In this document: positions 39,823-52,314 of the stretch, in pieces
Position numbering within the stretch: position 1 is the stretch's first letter
How the letters are laid out: every line of letters starts with the position of its first letter
Source: Membranipora membranacea
Taxonomy: Eukaryota > Bryozoa > Gymnolaemata > Cheilostomatida > Membraniporidae
DNA: 64,000 nt
Assembly: GCA_914767715.1 (NCBI GenBank)
Contig: OU612068.1
Span: 24,738,001 to 24,802,000, forward strand
Reading direction: 5' to 3'
Program-made: the position numbers and the translations under genes
Notes under the pieces: model-generated
Seen by the model: only the letters and a program-made list of their open reading frames with translations
Told to the model about the DNA's origin: nothing
The model's database searches: none

Positions 39823-40086
39823 AGCCTGCCACTCAAACTGATAAACTCATAGTAGCAAGTTCCAGGGACTACCCCACCATGGTCGTCACAATTTAAGATG
39901 TCTCATCGATCTAAATCTAGATAAGGCGTAGTGAGGCGAGATAAGGCGTGGTCATTCAGACTGATACATCTGTGAATCAAGAATGTCAATAATTATTATT
40001 GTAACAGATTGACAGCTGCATCAAACCAACTCCGAGTCACAACCAGGAAATATTTATAGTTTCATATTCATAGTATTTCATCATAG

Positions 40087-40454
40087 TTAGTTATATAACA
40101 TTGATAATTTCCAACAGCATGCCACACCTTCTGTTGACAGTGACAAATCACCAATATTGCTGACAATAAATGTATTATTATCATTATAAGGACATGCCTT
40201 AAATGACTGTGTGCTCATAATATGATATCGTTGTGGAGGAGAACAGCAGGTGAGTAGACAATTTCCAAAAGAATGATACGAGTCATGTCCAGTCATGTCC
40301 AGGTCAACAGAAATCAAATATCTTGGCCACAGTTGATCATAAACTTCATCAAAAATTAATATCTGTTTTATCCTGTTTGTTTGATTAAGATGGTTCTTTA
40401 TAACTTCTAATATCTGTGACATCTTAGCCATAAAAATACATTTCATGTGTCCCT
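40087..40454 (-). CDS. Possible terminal coding exon, unrecognised
   Basis: A 119-codon open frame lies on the minus strand, preceded by an acceptor-like CTGAAATAG at about 40455. It reads as a compact globular segment (SQILEVIKNHLNQTNRIKQI, then LWPRYLISVDLDMTGHD and LLTCCSPPQRYHIM), with six cysteines in the second half and an end VACCWKLSMLYN. Length and composition are more protein-like than its neighbours. No upstream exon could be assigned and I do not recognise the family. Confidence 0.3.
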
Positions 40455-40559
40455 ATTTCAGAAATAATTTCTCACATATGCAGCAACAGAATATCATTCA
40501 GTATACTGATGTAAGCTTAGCGAGCCAAAAGAAAAAACAATGTAACAACTGTTTTCTCA

Positions 40560-42430
40560 GAAATATCAAGGAAACACAGTTTTTCACCTCTGATGTATTC
40601 TGATATGATATGAGAAAGAACACATTCGTTTTGACTTAAAAACAGCAACGAGTATGTTGGGCTTGATATCGTGATTTAAACTTTTTATTACTGCAACATG
40701 CACTTCAATAATAGACTAGTATAGGAAGTGCTAGAGTGCTCTTGTAGGTTAACATTTAGCACCCACACTTAATGCTGCTCGTCCTCTCACATTTTTACCG
40801 CATGATAAAATAATAGGGCGCAGAAAGTAAACTCATTTCAAACTGTGGGTAATGATAACGTATGATAATGTGTTAAAAACATGAATTTCAGTTCAGAACG
40901 AGTATGCGATGAAAATAAAAATAAAATAAATAAAAAAGTCAAACAGCAGAAGGCTGAACTACCTCAGGTGGGTATTGTAGCCATAAATATGCGATACATG
41001 GTAGAAAAATAGGAAGCTAATTGAAAATAGCTAAACTTAGTGATAATTATGTCTATGAGTAATAAATCACCATTTTCTGTGAGAAAAGCCTATTGATGAA
41101 CAACAGTAAATTACCTTCCATAATCGAATCTCAGAATAAGGATATACTTAGGGATTTATATGAGGATATTTAGTGATACTCTGTGATTGAATAAAGGAAT
41201 ATACCATTGATATACCACAAAAAAAACTATTATTCCTTGTTTCCAGCAGCAAACTAGTTTTTGAGATTACACAAAAAAATCGAGCACTTTTCTGCATCGG
41301 GTTGATATTTAAGAAGTTCTCCATCAGCATATCATCAAAAGATGCTATTGAAATGAAATAATGGAAGAAAAGACACTTACATGTCATGCACTGGCATAAT
41401 CAAGACATTTAAGCAGTAAGAAAAAATGTGTAACAATAGACTGACTCGGGGTGTGCTAGCTGAAGCCTTTAGTCCCCTGAATGCTTGCGGTGGGCTTTGA
41501 GATACTGTATTAAGGCTGAAACTTAAAATAATTTGTCTCAACGACCAGCCCGATAAAAGTGGGGGCCTTCCGAATGTGCGTTTTGATGGCACCACACTCC
41601 TCCAGTGAATTATTATGAAATGAGATATTTTATTTTCAGAGCTGTATCTTCAACCCCACTCTCGATCACATCGCAGTATTGCGCATCTTAAAAAACAGTG
41701 TGTTCAAATCGATTGATTGCAATGATTACCACGCATAATAGCCTACAGCCTGTGGTGTCAGTTTTCAAACAAGGTTTATATTGTGGGTAGTGTGAGATGT
41801 ATGTATAAGATGCCATCTAATAATTTATGTGCTAAAATGACTAGCCTATATGTGCATCCTGTCCAGCATCGATAATGTGTATAATTTGATAAGTGATCAA
41901 ACAATATAGGGCCCTCTACTATATAATCCTTCATGTCCTATGATAAATTATAATGATGTCGGTTCAGTTTGTCAGTATCGAGTGATAAGAGGCCAAAATC
42001 TTGTAGGCTCTGTAGGATCTTCTGCTGTTTTTAGGGGGGGAGTCTGCAAAAATAGAATTTTATGCATAAATATAACAGGAACTTTTGTTACCTGATTGGA
42101 AGTCAAAATTGGTAAAGTTCCGAAAAGAAATGTATATTGTATCAGTCTAGCAGTAGATGTGAAGAAGTTAAAAGGAGTCTTTGGATGTTGGAAGATATTC
42201 ATTTTCAAGTCATATTATAGAATAATATTGTTCATTGTGTGTTGGCAACTTTCCAGGATGCATGTTAGTGACTGATATTAATGACTATGATTATTATTAT
42301 TGATTAGTGTGACTAATATTATTAGTGATTAATATCAGTGACTAATTTTGGTATGGAATTATAAAAGCTATTGGATGTGGGCTGACCTCAAATTTCTTGG
42401 ACAAGAATACCTGTCTTGAAATTGTTCATG
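40560..42430. repeat. Segments duplicated in inverted orientation at 61.7-63.2 kb
   Basis: Two anchors: 40600-40740 (GAGTATGTTGGGCTTGATAT, TAGGAAGTGCTAG) matches the reverse complement of 63090-63215. 42110-42430 (GTATCAGTCTAGC, GGAGTCTTTGG, TGTTCATTGTGTGTTGGCAA) matches the reverse complement of 61700-61930. The stretches between the anchors are diverged or rearranged. Confidence 0.65.
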
Positions 42431-43439
42431 TTGAATTCTCATTCCTATTCAGCCTCTGATATTGTGTCATTTGTTTACGTTCTAGACTGGCTTAGTCATA
42501 ATATCAGTGGGAACTTTGTTTAAATAACCAGTCTGTGGGTAACGGTAATAGTCTGCGCGGGTTGGTCAGGATGACCATAACATGTCTTGTTGTATTGAAC
42601 AACAAACACTTAAATGTAGTACATCAGGATAGGCCGGATAAAGGCAGCCTCATGTCTGACAGTTTCTATTAATGTCCACCATATAGTAGTCATCGATATT
42701 CAGAAATTCAACAATATCCAGGGGGCAAACTCTTTCTACCACATATGTTACCATGTGATACCAGTTGGAACTAAATCTTACTTGGCCAGTGATGCATTTA
42801 TTTACACGTGACACCACACCATAAGATAAATTTATAGGGAAACACTTTCTATAGTGAGATTGCACCACCGCCATCAATGGTCATTTTGACAATGCATTAG
42901 GGGCGCAATCACAAAACATGTCTTCCTTTGACAGGCTGAGGTGAAAACAATTGACTATCTGTATTGAAGAAACGTGGAATTCATCATTCTGGAACGAATT
43001 CTTTTCAATTGCGGATACTCAATTATTCTATGATTCTGCAGAAAGTGAAGGCAAAAAGTCTCCTGTATTGCTTTTGTACAATTAACTGTTTAAAGGTTGA
43101 TTTTTGTTCGTTGAGCGACTCGATACCTGACTCTTGCAATATCACCTCACCATCACAGGGGGAGCCAACTTATTCTAGATAAATGTAGACATGGGCATAG
43201 TAGGCTACATTGGCACACTTTTATTTAAATGGGAATGTACATCAACACACTTACTTTGCTAACTAAAACAAATTATTTCCTACTCCTAAAATTTCAATAT
43301 CATTCACGATAAAATTATACTCAGCTTTCTCACTTATAGTTCAGATAGGGGGTAGGCATATATCAACTTTCTTCACATCGATGCAAGTCACTGACCCATC
43401 CAAGCCAATTAATTTTATACAAGAAAAGAACCTTTAACT
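42431..43439. other. Intergenic, no gene recognised
   Basis: It holds a short minus-strand open frame at about 42650-42877 that cannot be linked to other exons. Nothing else was identified. Confidence 0.35.
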
Positions 43440-44120
43440 TTAGGTTGTAAAGTCATGGCACAATTTTTTTTTGATGAAGGAAATACCCATTTTGCTAATC
43501 ATATTCCTGATAAATCAACATCATCCTTTATAGAAAAATCCCAACCTTCATGTTGTTACTCATTAGGATAAGCTGTAAAGTCATGGCACACTTTTATATT
43601 TTATGTTATAAAAATACCCATTTACACGCTTCATTTGCGAATCAAAATGCTTTCAACATCCTATTCCTTATGTTTTTCAATATCATCCTTAATAGGACTA
43701 TCCCAACTCACACTGACAATAGATCCGTGGGGGGTCAACAAATTTAGACTTTCTGCACACTGTTAGATTGCTACTAACCCAATGTGCAGAGCTCAACACC
43801 AAACCGAAACAATGCAATAATGATGGTAATACACCTTTAATCAATGAACAGCTTTTCAGGCTTAGCAGTTATGAATCACAGGTCAAATATATATAGTCTT
43901 TGCTTAAAAGGGTATCTTCATAAGCCATACTTATTGGTCATCATCAGAGTTAAGGTATATCCATGTTACAGGGTAAAATGATAATTGCTTCAAATTTAGG
44001 AATTTGCATAATATCTCCCTATAAAAAGAGAAGATGTAACACTCCATAGGCAGATCTGTTACGGTTGCAGGCATCATTATAATGATATATTTATAAAACT
44101 CTTGTTCGTGCAATTGGAGC
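43440..44120. repeat. Repeat related to 58.19-58.87 kb
   Basis: It is collinear with the right-hand region through TAAAGTCATGGCACA...CTTTTAT, AATACCCAT, TTTCAACATCCTAT and GAATCACAGGTnAAATATAT to the TACTTATTnGT box. It also contains an internal partial repeat at 43450 and 43570. Confidence 0.7.
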
Positions 44121-44330
44121 TGTTATTTCATGTTTTTATTCATTTATGGTACCCATTATCACCATCGCCTTGCTAATACTTATGACGCCAATTACACAAT
44201 CATTCTAGTGTCAGATTCTGCTAATGTTATTTGAGAAACAACAGGTTTTCTTAGGCGCCATTCCCATACCCCAGGCCAGGCTGTGTTCACACTATATTTC
44301 CCGCATGGAAACTTGTGTAGTGACTCATTA

Positions 44331-44362
44331 ACACACACACACACACACACGCACACACACAC
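44331..44362. repeat. (CA)n microsatellite
   Basis: About 16 units, one interrupted by G. Confidence 0.9.
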
Positions 44363-44894
44363 ATGAGCACGCAGACCTCCCCAAGCAAAATTCTGTAATC
44401 CTTATTATTTGAGCCATGGTCTTTTCTATGCAACACCTGCCAATTATATATCCTTCCATTTTCTATTCTTGACGGTTGTCAATTTCAACATCTAATGGGT
44501 TTATCTAATGGGTTTATATATCAATCTCTATCTCTCATGCCAGCTTGCTAGGCAACAAATTGTCTCCGAAAGCAAGTAATTAAACTTGATAATTTAAATA
44601 AGCAAATGTAGCTGTATAGCCTCAAGGATTGAATGGCGTTTAAATGGCAGCTTTCTCAATTGAAAAAAAAGGGGGACAATTGAGATTTTCTTACCACATT
44701 TATGACTTTGGCATGATCAAATTTTTGCCATCTAGTAAATTCATTAAATTGATATCTATATGAAGTTAGTTTGCGAAGGAAATTATCTACTTATATGTCA
44801 TGAAACCCTCCTTTCTGACACTGAATCTCAACAAACTGTGATTCATGACATTTAATTTCATTAACTAACTGTACATTTATGAAGTTTTTCAGAG

Positions 44895-45875
44895 ATAAAC
44901 CGGAACATGGTAGTAAATTGATGGTGGATCATGTGTACTTTGATTGACAAGATCAGTGAACATCTGGATATGAATGCCAAGAACCATGTCAGAGCTCTAT
45001 TCATCGATTATAAAAGTGCCTTCAATACCATCAATCCAAAATTACTCACAGATAAACTCAGTGACTATGACTTCCATCCAAACATAGTTAATTGGGTTTA
45101 TAGTTTCCTGACTGACCGAAAACAGAAGGTAATAACATCAACCAACATATCAAAAATCATCAGCACGTCAACAGGAAGTCCACAGGGCTGTGTCCTGAGT
45201 CCGTTCCTGTTCTCTCTGTATGTAGCACAGATGCCTTTAGTCCATCAATCAACAACTGTAATAAAATATGCTGACGACACGGTTCTACTAGAATATCTTT
45301 CTGAAACAACACCAACAAAGTTACAAGAAGAGCTACCCATCTAGAAAACTGGCTCTTCTCCAACGACCTTCTTCTCAATGCCAAGAAAACGATGGACTTA
45401 GTATTTAGCAATGTAAGAGGTAACCCTCTGCCAGCGCCGTCACTAGTCATCAACAATACTAACATCGAAGTTGTGAACTCCTTCACCTATCTGGGTGCGG
45501 TGTTATCTAATAAACTAAACAGAAACAGAACTAACAGAACTCACATACTTGCCAAGCTCTACCATCTAGGCATAAACAAGAAAATCATATGAACGTGTTC
45601 CACATCTTTCATAGAAAGTGTTATCAGCTACAATCTAGTGGTAGTCCTTAAGCATCTCAAATCAGACTCTCATCGAAGACTAAAACATCTTATCAGTACT
45701 GCAGAATACTGAAAACCAAGAGCCTGAGAATGGTTGCTGGCCATTCTGATCCAGTGCTAACAGTAACAACGCTTCCATCTGGTCGGTTTCAGGCAATAAA
45801 ACAACGAACTCAGCTACGCTCTAATTGTTTTAGGGCCCACTCCGTCAGGTATTTGAACACAGTTTTTCGTAAATA
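44895..45875 (+). mobile_element. Non-LTR retrotransposon (LINE) reverse transcriptase, 5'-truncated and broken
   Basis: It reads as LINE reverse transcriptase: ALFIDYKSAFNTINPKLL, STGSPQGCVLSPFLFSLY and the catalytic YADD in IKYADDTVLLEY. A frameshift near 45340 leads to LENWLFSNDLLLNAKKT and NSFTYLGAVLSNKLN. Later fragments (SFIESVISYNLVV, and an end near HSVRYLNTVFRK) run to about 45875 through stops. The endonuclease and the start of the reverse transcriptase are missing, as expected for 5' truncation. Confidence 0.88.
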
Positions 45876-47219
45876 GATTTGAAGTGTAATCTTTATATAC
45901 AATTTTATTCCATATATCGTTTTATATCCATATATTTTTACATTACAATCAAACTGAGCTTACTCTTAGAGAATATTTTTAGAGAGCACCCACATAAACG
46001 TTTTTATTTCTCTTCCTGAGACAATACAATACATACATCCATACATCCAACAAATAAACCAGTGCTAGTATACTAACTCATGAATTGTAATGGGTGGATA
46101 TATTTTAAAGAAATATTCAAAATAATCTTTCAAATAACAGTAGTTATATCTCTTGCCAAGCTGTGATACTGGATAATGTACTTTAACTTACATAACAATA
46201 AACCAGCCAACATATGTTTTGATTCACTACATATATAATAATGTTGCATTAACAACTAACCACTGTTAATTTAGCCTGTGGATTGTGCTAGGAATAGAGA
46301 CGGTTGCTAGCTCTTAGCCACGTTCCAGGCAAATTATATTCCTGATTACTCTTGTGAGACAGCAAGAAAGGTTGCTTTAAACGCAGAAGGCCACGGGTTC
46401 GAAACCCCTCTTGACCTATAACTTTTACCAGGGTTCACACTACATTGATTCCTTTCTGAAAAATGCCTGAATGGAGCAGAGGTCTAGTCTGTCCCCTCTT
46501 GCATCATTTTTGTATCAAAGACTGATGTCTTGCCCATAAGGTTCCCTGCTCATATGCAATGGATGACTGACCTTTACCATTTAAAATAATTTTATGGGTA
46601 TTGGTTGATGGAGAATGGAGGGGTTGGTGAGTTTCAATGTTTTAAAGTACTATAAATTTTATTGGGATCAAAATCAATCGCTTCGAATAAGCAATCTCAA
46701 TCATTGCAGCAACTCCCAGAACTTTAGAAAGACCTTTTCTGATTATCTCACATTTTTCTCTTATTCTGAGACAAATGATAAAGCACCCAGAGCTCGAGTG
46801 AGGCCGCGCCATTGGTGTAAAAGTATATAAAATTAAAGTATTGCAAAGTGATTGCTGGGAAAAGTAACCCCATTGTATAAATGTGTTAACAATAAGAAAT
46901 ATGATACCTACAGATTTAAAATAGGCCGCTGGATACAGCTGTGATGATTTTGTTCACTTTTTTCGAGGTATCATACGTATGTATGTATGTATATCATGAT
47001 CAGTGCAGTTTTTACAAGATTACAAGCCATTATTTTACCCAATTGTCCCCAAAATGCTGTTCTGTCTGATTTGTTTGGTTACTTCAATTATGGCAGCGAT
47101 CTTTTCTTTGCTATCTTTTTATTTACTCTTAATAATCGAAAAAATTACGACTGGCAATGAAATATATTAAAGAAAGAAAATAAAAAAGAGAGGGAAACAA
47201 TTTAATTACAGCATCTGAG
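45876..47219. other. Intergenic after LINE remnant
   Basis: AT-rich. A short GTATGTATG run is at 46977-46994. GGGTTCGAAACCCC near 46396 resembles a tRNA T-arm, but no full tRNA can be folded. No gene was recognised. Confidence 0.4.
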
Positions 47220-47560
47220 AGAGTTGTAGTGTATTGGTTGTTGTTTGAACTGATGCTGCTTATACAAGTTACACGAGCTATTAATGAATTGTCCTCGAAC
47301 AAGTTTAGCTCTCTATTGCAATAACAAGCCTACACCACACAAGGAACAAACTTGTTCTAGATTTGTCCTTAGCCCACACATATCTTGGTTATGAAATTAA
47401 TTTAAATTTAAATTTACACTAACACATTGAGATATATTTAAAACATAATCATTAAGCCCACACATCAGATCCATGCTGTTGCACATTGACATTACTGTGT
47501 TTGAATTTTGCATAAACCTACTTATCTCCTATGAAATAAAATAAAATTGCAAATTCATCC
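47220..47560. repeat. Interspersed repeat shared with 31.7-32.0 kb, with nested 65 bp MITE
   Basis: The nested element at 47295-47359 has ends TCGAACAAGTTTA and AACTTGTTCTA and flanks GAATTGTCC/GATTTGTCC. It sits at the same place as the element at 31797-31850, so the insertion came before the larger repeat spread. Confidence 0.65.
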
Positions 47561-48962
47561 TCATCATTATCATTGGAAAAATGCACAAATGCAACCATGA
47601 CATGAATTCAGCCACTGGCCGTGTCCTTTTTTTGGTCATTTCAAGAATTCAATTCCTAAATTGTGATAAATATACCAAGATCGACCATACAGGTACTAGC
47701 TCACTGACTATGCAACAAAATATTTCACAAAGAATATTATGTGTGGTATTAGGGGTGAGCCCTCCAAAGACAAGGTGATCATAATCCTTAACACAGCTAG
47801 CATAATTAAATCAGTGTTTTTCAATAATAAAAATCTTGGATTTAATTCCATAACAGATCCACTCAGCAATATACATTCGTGTAAGATTTATCCTAAACAT
47901 TTTGGTGTATTTTGAAAATGCTATTCTTGAACAGTATCCATTGGAGCTGGCAACATCATTGCAGCATCCCACTCCTGAGTAAAGAGAGTGTCTAAAACTG
48001 AATGTCGACAAGGTGCCATGGTCGATTGCGAGAATCTAAATACATTAGTAGCCGGACAGTAGAGCCTACTGATTCAAACATGACATGTTATTTTAGATGC
48101 AATTTAGTTGGTATAAAAAATGGGGCACACTCAATATATGGGCCAATTTTTTATCAGAACTGGGGTTTTGGGCTTGGGATACTGGTTGGAAAATATGTTT
48201 GGTCTGACCAGGAACACAATATCTAGCGGGGAATATATCGATTAAAAGTTCTATCAAGGTAAAAGTGCAGATCTGAATGGATAAAAGTGCAATATTACAA
48301 GACAAAAAAGGGTATCAGTCATATTTAGATTCTGGAATACTCTGAATATGTATGTAGAATAGTAAAGATAAATTATTTTGAGGCATATAGTCATTCTGAT
48401 AGAATTTGATGGGTGGCTGCCAATCCGTCCCCATAATCTACACTGAAAACTTAGTAACCAATATCAATATTCTTTCATTTAGGTTCAGAATAGCGTCTCC
48501 ATTTGGTTAGGGTTAGGGTGTCATTTGTAAATTGCTCCACTCCTTTGATAAAAGGCAATTGAAATTTTGTTTGAAACTGTACACAATGCATAGAAACTAC
48601 AAATATAAAGGCTCTTTGCACTGCATTGTGCAACGATGCCACAGCACTGATGGATGAAATATACACTGTAATGAAAAAGCACATCACATTTTAAAATATG
48701 TTAAACAAATATTTTAAACATGCCCTCAGACCCACTTTTAGATAATTTGACGAACTGATGCTAAAAAAAAACCAGATCTCTGTGACTGACCATGTCGAAA
48801 TGTAAATCATCCCAAACAGAAAAACATGAACTTAAAGTTTTTTGACAGATTTTGAGTTCTTTGCAGAAATAAATAAATGAAAATTTAACTGACTGACTTA
48901 TCCAGTTGACCGATTGTGGTTATTCTGTATCAAAACTGTAGGAAGGAGATAGCTTTTAGAAA

Positions 48963-51270
48963 CACATCGAAAACTACATTGCATGTATGTAGTTTTAAAA
49001 CATGGGTCTAACTTGGAGTTACGCTTTCACAGTTCTATTATGCAAGTGTCAAAGATGGGATTATAATTGCAAGGACCTGCAAAGTCGACAAACCATTGTC
49101 AAATATATTATATATGTACAGCTAATCTGGAATAGGAATATCGATTATGCTCATGACTAAAATTGATAGCTAAAGATAATTGAGCAGAATGATTATGAAC
49201 GAGTATAAAAAGGAAGGTGGTATGGTGCAGCACATGTGTGATATACTAAATACAAGGATTTATGAGACTCAGCTATTATCATGGTCCATAAATTTCCTAA
49301 ATCTTATGACTACATATCGCCAAATGGGAAATCAGTTATACAGATGTTGATCTTTTAGTGTAGAAACGTAGCAAGCAGAATATGATGAGATTTTACCTTG
49401 ACGAGTCCCATTTTATACATGACTTTTTAGAGCATTTACCCTCAGGGCGTCTCAGAACCCCGAAGATCAGAACAGCTTGGGCACATGACTCTTTTATACG
49501 TGCCATGGTAAACTTCTTGAATGAAACGATATTTTAAATTCCTGCTATTTTTATTTATTTATTTATTTATAGAGGTTTTCTTAGAAGTGTACAAATAACA
49601 AAAAGAATTCTATTATAGGTAACTTGTTGACCTCTAATGATTTTTATACAATATTTTACTGAATATTTTTCAGCACAGCACCAAGACTTTCATCGAGAAA
49701 TTTTATTTCTTGACTGAATAAACCCATCCATTCATCCATCGCAACCCTGACAACTACTGATGGCCAACTGTGCCTCGACTGCGTCGGCGGCTAGGCCACC
49801 GTTGGGCGCGTTGGCCAGACCACCACATCACCCGACTCTGGCTCCCAAAAGCATGCTAAAAAGAGCGTCCGCTGCCAAACCAATTCAAGCGCTACAAAAT
49901 AATCGACTGCCCTTCACCTCAGCGAGCCCGTATTGACCAGCGACTGACCTGCATGGCTGGAGCATCTGGCCCAACCAACACGAAATCCTCAAAGATGTTT
50001 GCCTAACCTTTCCTCTTGTCTAGTATTCATTTCAAAGCAATACACCCAGGACAACTAATATCAGTTTTCACATGTTCAAGGACTACCCTTTGGCAGGTTG
50101 AAAATCAATCCTATGCCCACACCGTGAAAAAGATGGCATCACTTATTTAATTTTCCTAGTAACTGAAAAAGTAGAAATGCAATATTCATGTTCATTCACA
50201 ATTATGTGATGATGATAATTTTTAATGGTGATGGCAAACTGATGGCACTACAGCTGATTATCCCTGAAATCCCTATTACCTATCCACATTTATCAATTTG
50301 TAGTGGTGCCTATCTTATGTTTATTTACAAGTTAGATGCAGTAATTATCATTGGCAATAGGATGTTGGTATTTACAGTAGACAATTAGTCCCTTAATTAC
50401 AGAATCAAACAATTAAAATCAGCAAGAATCGATGATATGTCAGACAGCCAAAATTTGGTTTCATTGTTTCATTTGTGATAATCCAAATAAATCTGAATTA
50501 TAAACCCAACTGAGCGAAAAACAACGCAGCCAGATTCTACCTTGTGAATTTCATGAATTCTCCAAAGAAATAAGCCTCAATTAATTTTGGCAAATTTAAT
50601 ACACAATACACAATGTTAAGATAAGTGTATTTCATGGAAGTATATTTGTTATTACACAATTGGAGCAGGGTTTATGTTTGATAATACTTAAATATTGCCA
50701 TGCCAGAAGCAGATTTGGTGCTACCTTAATCATCATGTTTTTTACTCCCACAATAAATTGCCGTCTTCTCGCTGAGCGAACATCAATCAACCAAACTTAA
50801 AATGGTACATAAATGTAATCCATATCTAGTGCAAATTGCCACAATCCATATTGAATTAGGCCGGTATTGCATTGTACAAACTGTTCGACAATTTTTGTGG
50901 TTTTCCCTTGTACCAACAATGATTCAGCATTGGTTCTGACAATTACCTACACAGTTTTCTAAGGGCCCTCTCCGTGACTTACAAGTCAACAGTGATCATT
51001 TATGGTCCTATGAGCTTACTGTAGCTACTCTAAAAAGAAGTTGAGTGCAGGTAACCTTTAGCATCCACTCAAACACCACCCATGATGTTCAGATTTTAAA
51101 TGGAAATTAACTCCGCTGATTGCTGAAGAGGTGACAATCCGAAAACTACACACTTGTCAAACCTTGATAATACTAAGCCCTATGTCAACGGGCAAGCAAG
51201 CTTGAGGAGAAAATTGTAAGAGCTTTCAAATCCTTGGTTTGCGTATACCGCTAAGGCAACATGTGTTAGT
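48963..51270. repeat. Segmental duplication, left copy
   Basis: It matches 52315-54826 in the same orientation, from GAAAACTACATTGCATGTATGT to GCTAAGGCAACATGT. The matches are continuous over long stretches with scattered changes and indels. Unlike the right copy it lacks the fold-back MITE, so it preserves the empty site near 49125. Confidence 0.9.
49552..49572. repeat. (TTTA)n microsatellite
   Basis: Five TTTA units lie in a stretch of the left copy that has no match in the right copy. Confidence 0.85.
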
Positions 51271-51488
51271 ATTGCATGGGCGAGATTTCCTGTTGATTTA
51301 AGATAGTTTCTGGTGGCGTTACAATCTAAATTTTGCCTGAAAATGCATAGCTGCTTTGCAGAGGGATTTTTCAATTGATTTATTCCTTACTGCCAACCAG
51401 TTATGATATTTCACAAATGTATGGCAGCTGCCCTATTTCGGGAGAGGATAATTTTAATAATCGTAATCAACGCTCTGATACCTGGCAT

Positions 51489-51931
51489 CAGTGGTGGAAA
51501 TTGGCCTATACGGGCCTATACGTTGTATAGGAAATTCACATCAATGCCTTTACACCTCCAATAAGTGTATAGGCACTTATAACCTATCACTGCTGTTAAT
51601 GTATCGAGTTTAGAATCTGAAATATAGAGAAAATAATTCATATGATTAGCATTAGCACTTTATTTTATTATGTCTATTATTTTGCCTTCTCTCATTTCAG
51701 TCAAAACATGCTCTTAGATTTAGGCTCAAAAATTCAAAAAGATACACCAGAAACACTGTAATTAGGGCACGCACCCCCCCCCTCACCGGGAAGGCGCTGC
51801 GCCCCTCCCGGACCCACTCCGCAGCGGGCTGCGCCAGTTGATCGGCCGCCGCACAGCCAGCCAACGCTACGCGTTGGATTGATCTCAATCTTTGGTGTAT
51901 AGGAACTTATTTTTTTCCATTTCCACCATTG
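51489..51931. mobile_element. 443 bp hAT-like non-autonomous element, exact 8 bp TSD
   Basis: The ends CAGTGGTGGAAATTGG and CCATTTCCACCATTG are inverted matches. The flanks CCTGGCAT at 51481-51488 and 51932-51939 are identical. The CAGTG-type end and 8 bp duplication are standard hAT features. The core at 51765-51870 is strikingly GC-rich. It also repeats CCTATAC words near both ends. Confidence 0.9.
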
Positions 51932-52314
51932 CCTGGCATATCAACTCAACTTCATGCTCTTCTTTATATTTTGAATATTTGGCAAGGGCAAATTTTGCTC
52001 TTGTGATAAATCTTAAAATTTTAGGGCGGTATAGAGAAATTTTCATTGCATTTATGGAAATAAGTTAATGATAGAATACTATTTTGGTCTAGCTTAAATG
52101 TGCGGGCTACAAGACAAGAGTTGTGTTAGTTTATGTGAATAGTAACTTTGGAGTGTTTAGTAAAAGCTAGTGTTTTTATATTTTTGTATTTTCTATTTAC
52201 TCACGCTTTTATTTTGTTGGTATTCATTGTTTCTTATCTTCTCATTATGTTTAATTACTCAACCACTCAATAGAATGGTGAAATAGCTGCTATTGATATG
52301 ATATATGCATCACA

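Noticed and set aside
42650-42877. Minus-strand open frame of 75 codons with a protein-like look
   Set aside because: It has no ATG at its start, no convincing splice sites, no partner exon and no recognised motif, and it lies in a repeat mosaic.
46375-46425. tRNA-like T-arm GGGTTCGAAACCCC
   Set aside because: No matching D-arm, anticodon arm or acceptor stem can be placed at tRNA spacing. At most it is a tRNA-derived repeat fragment.
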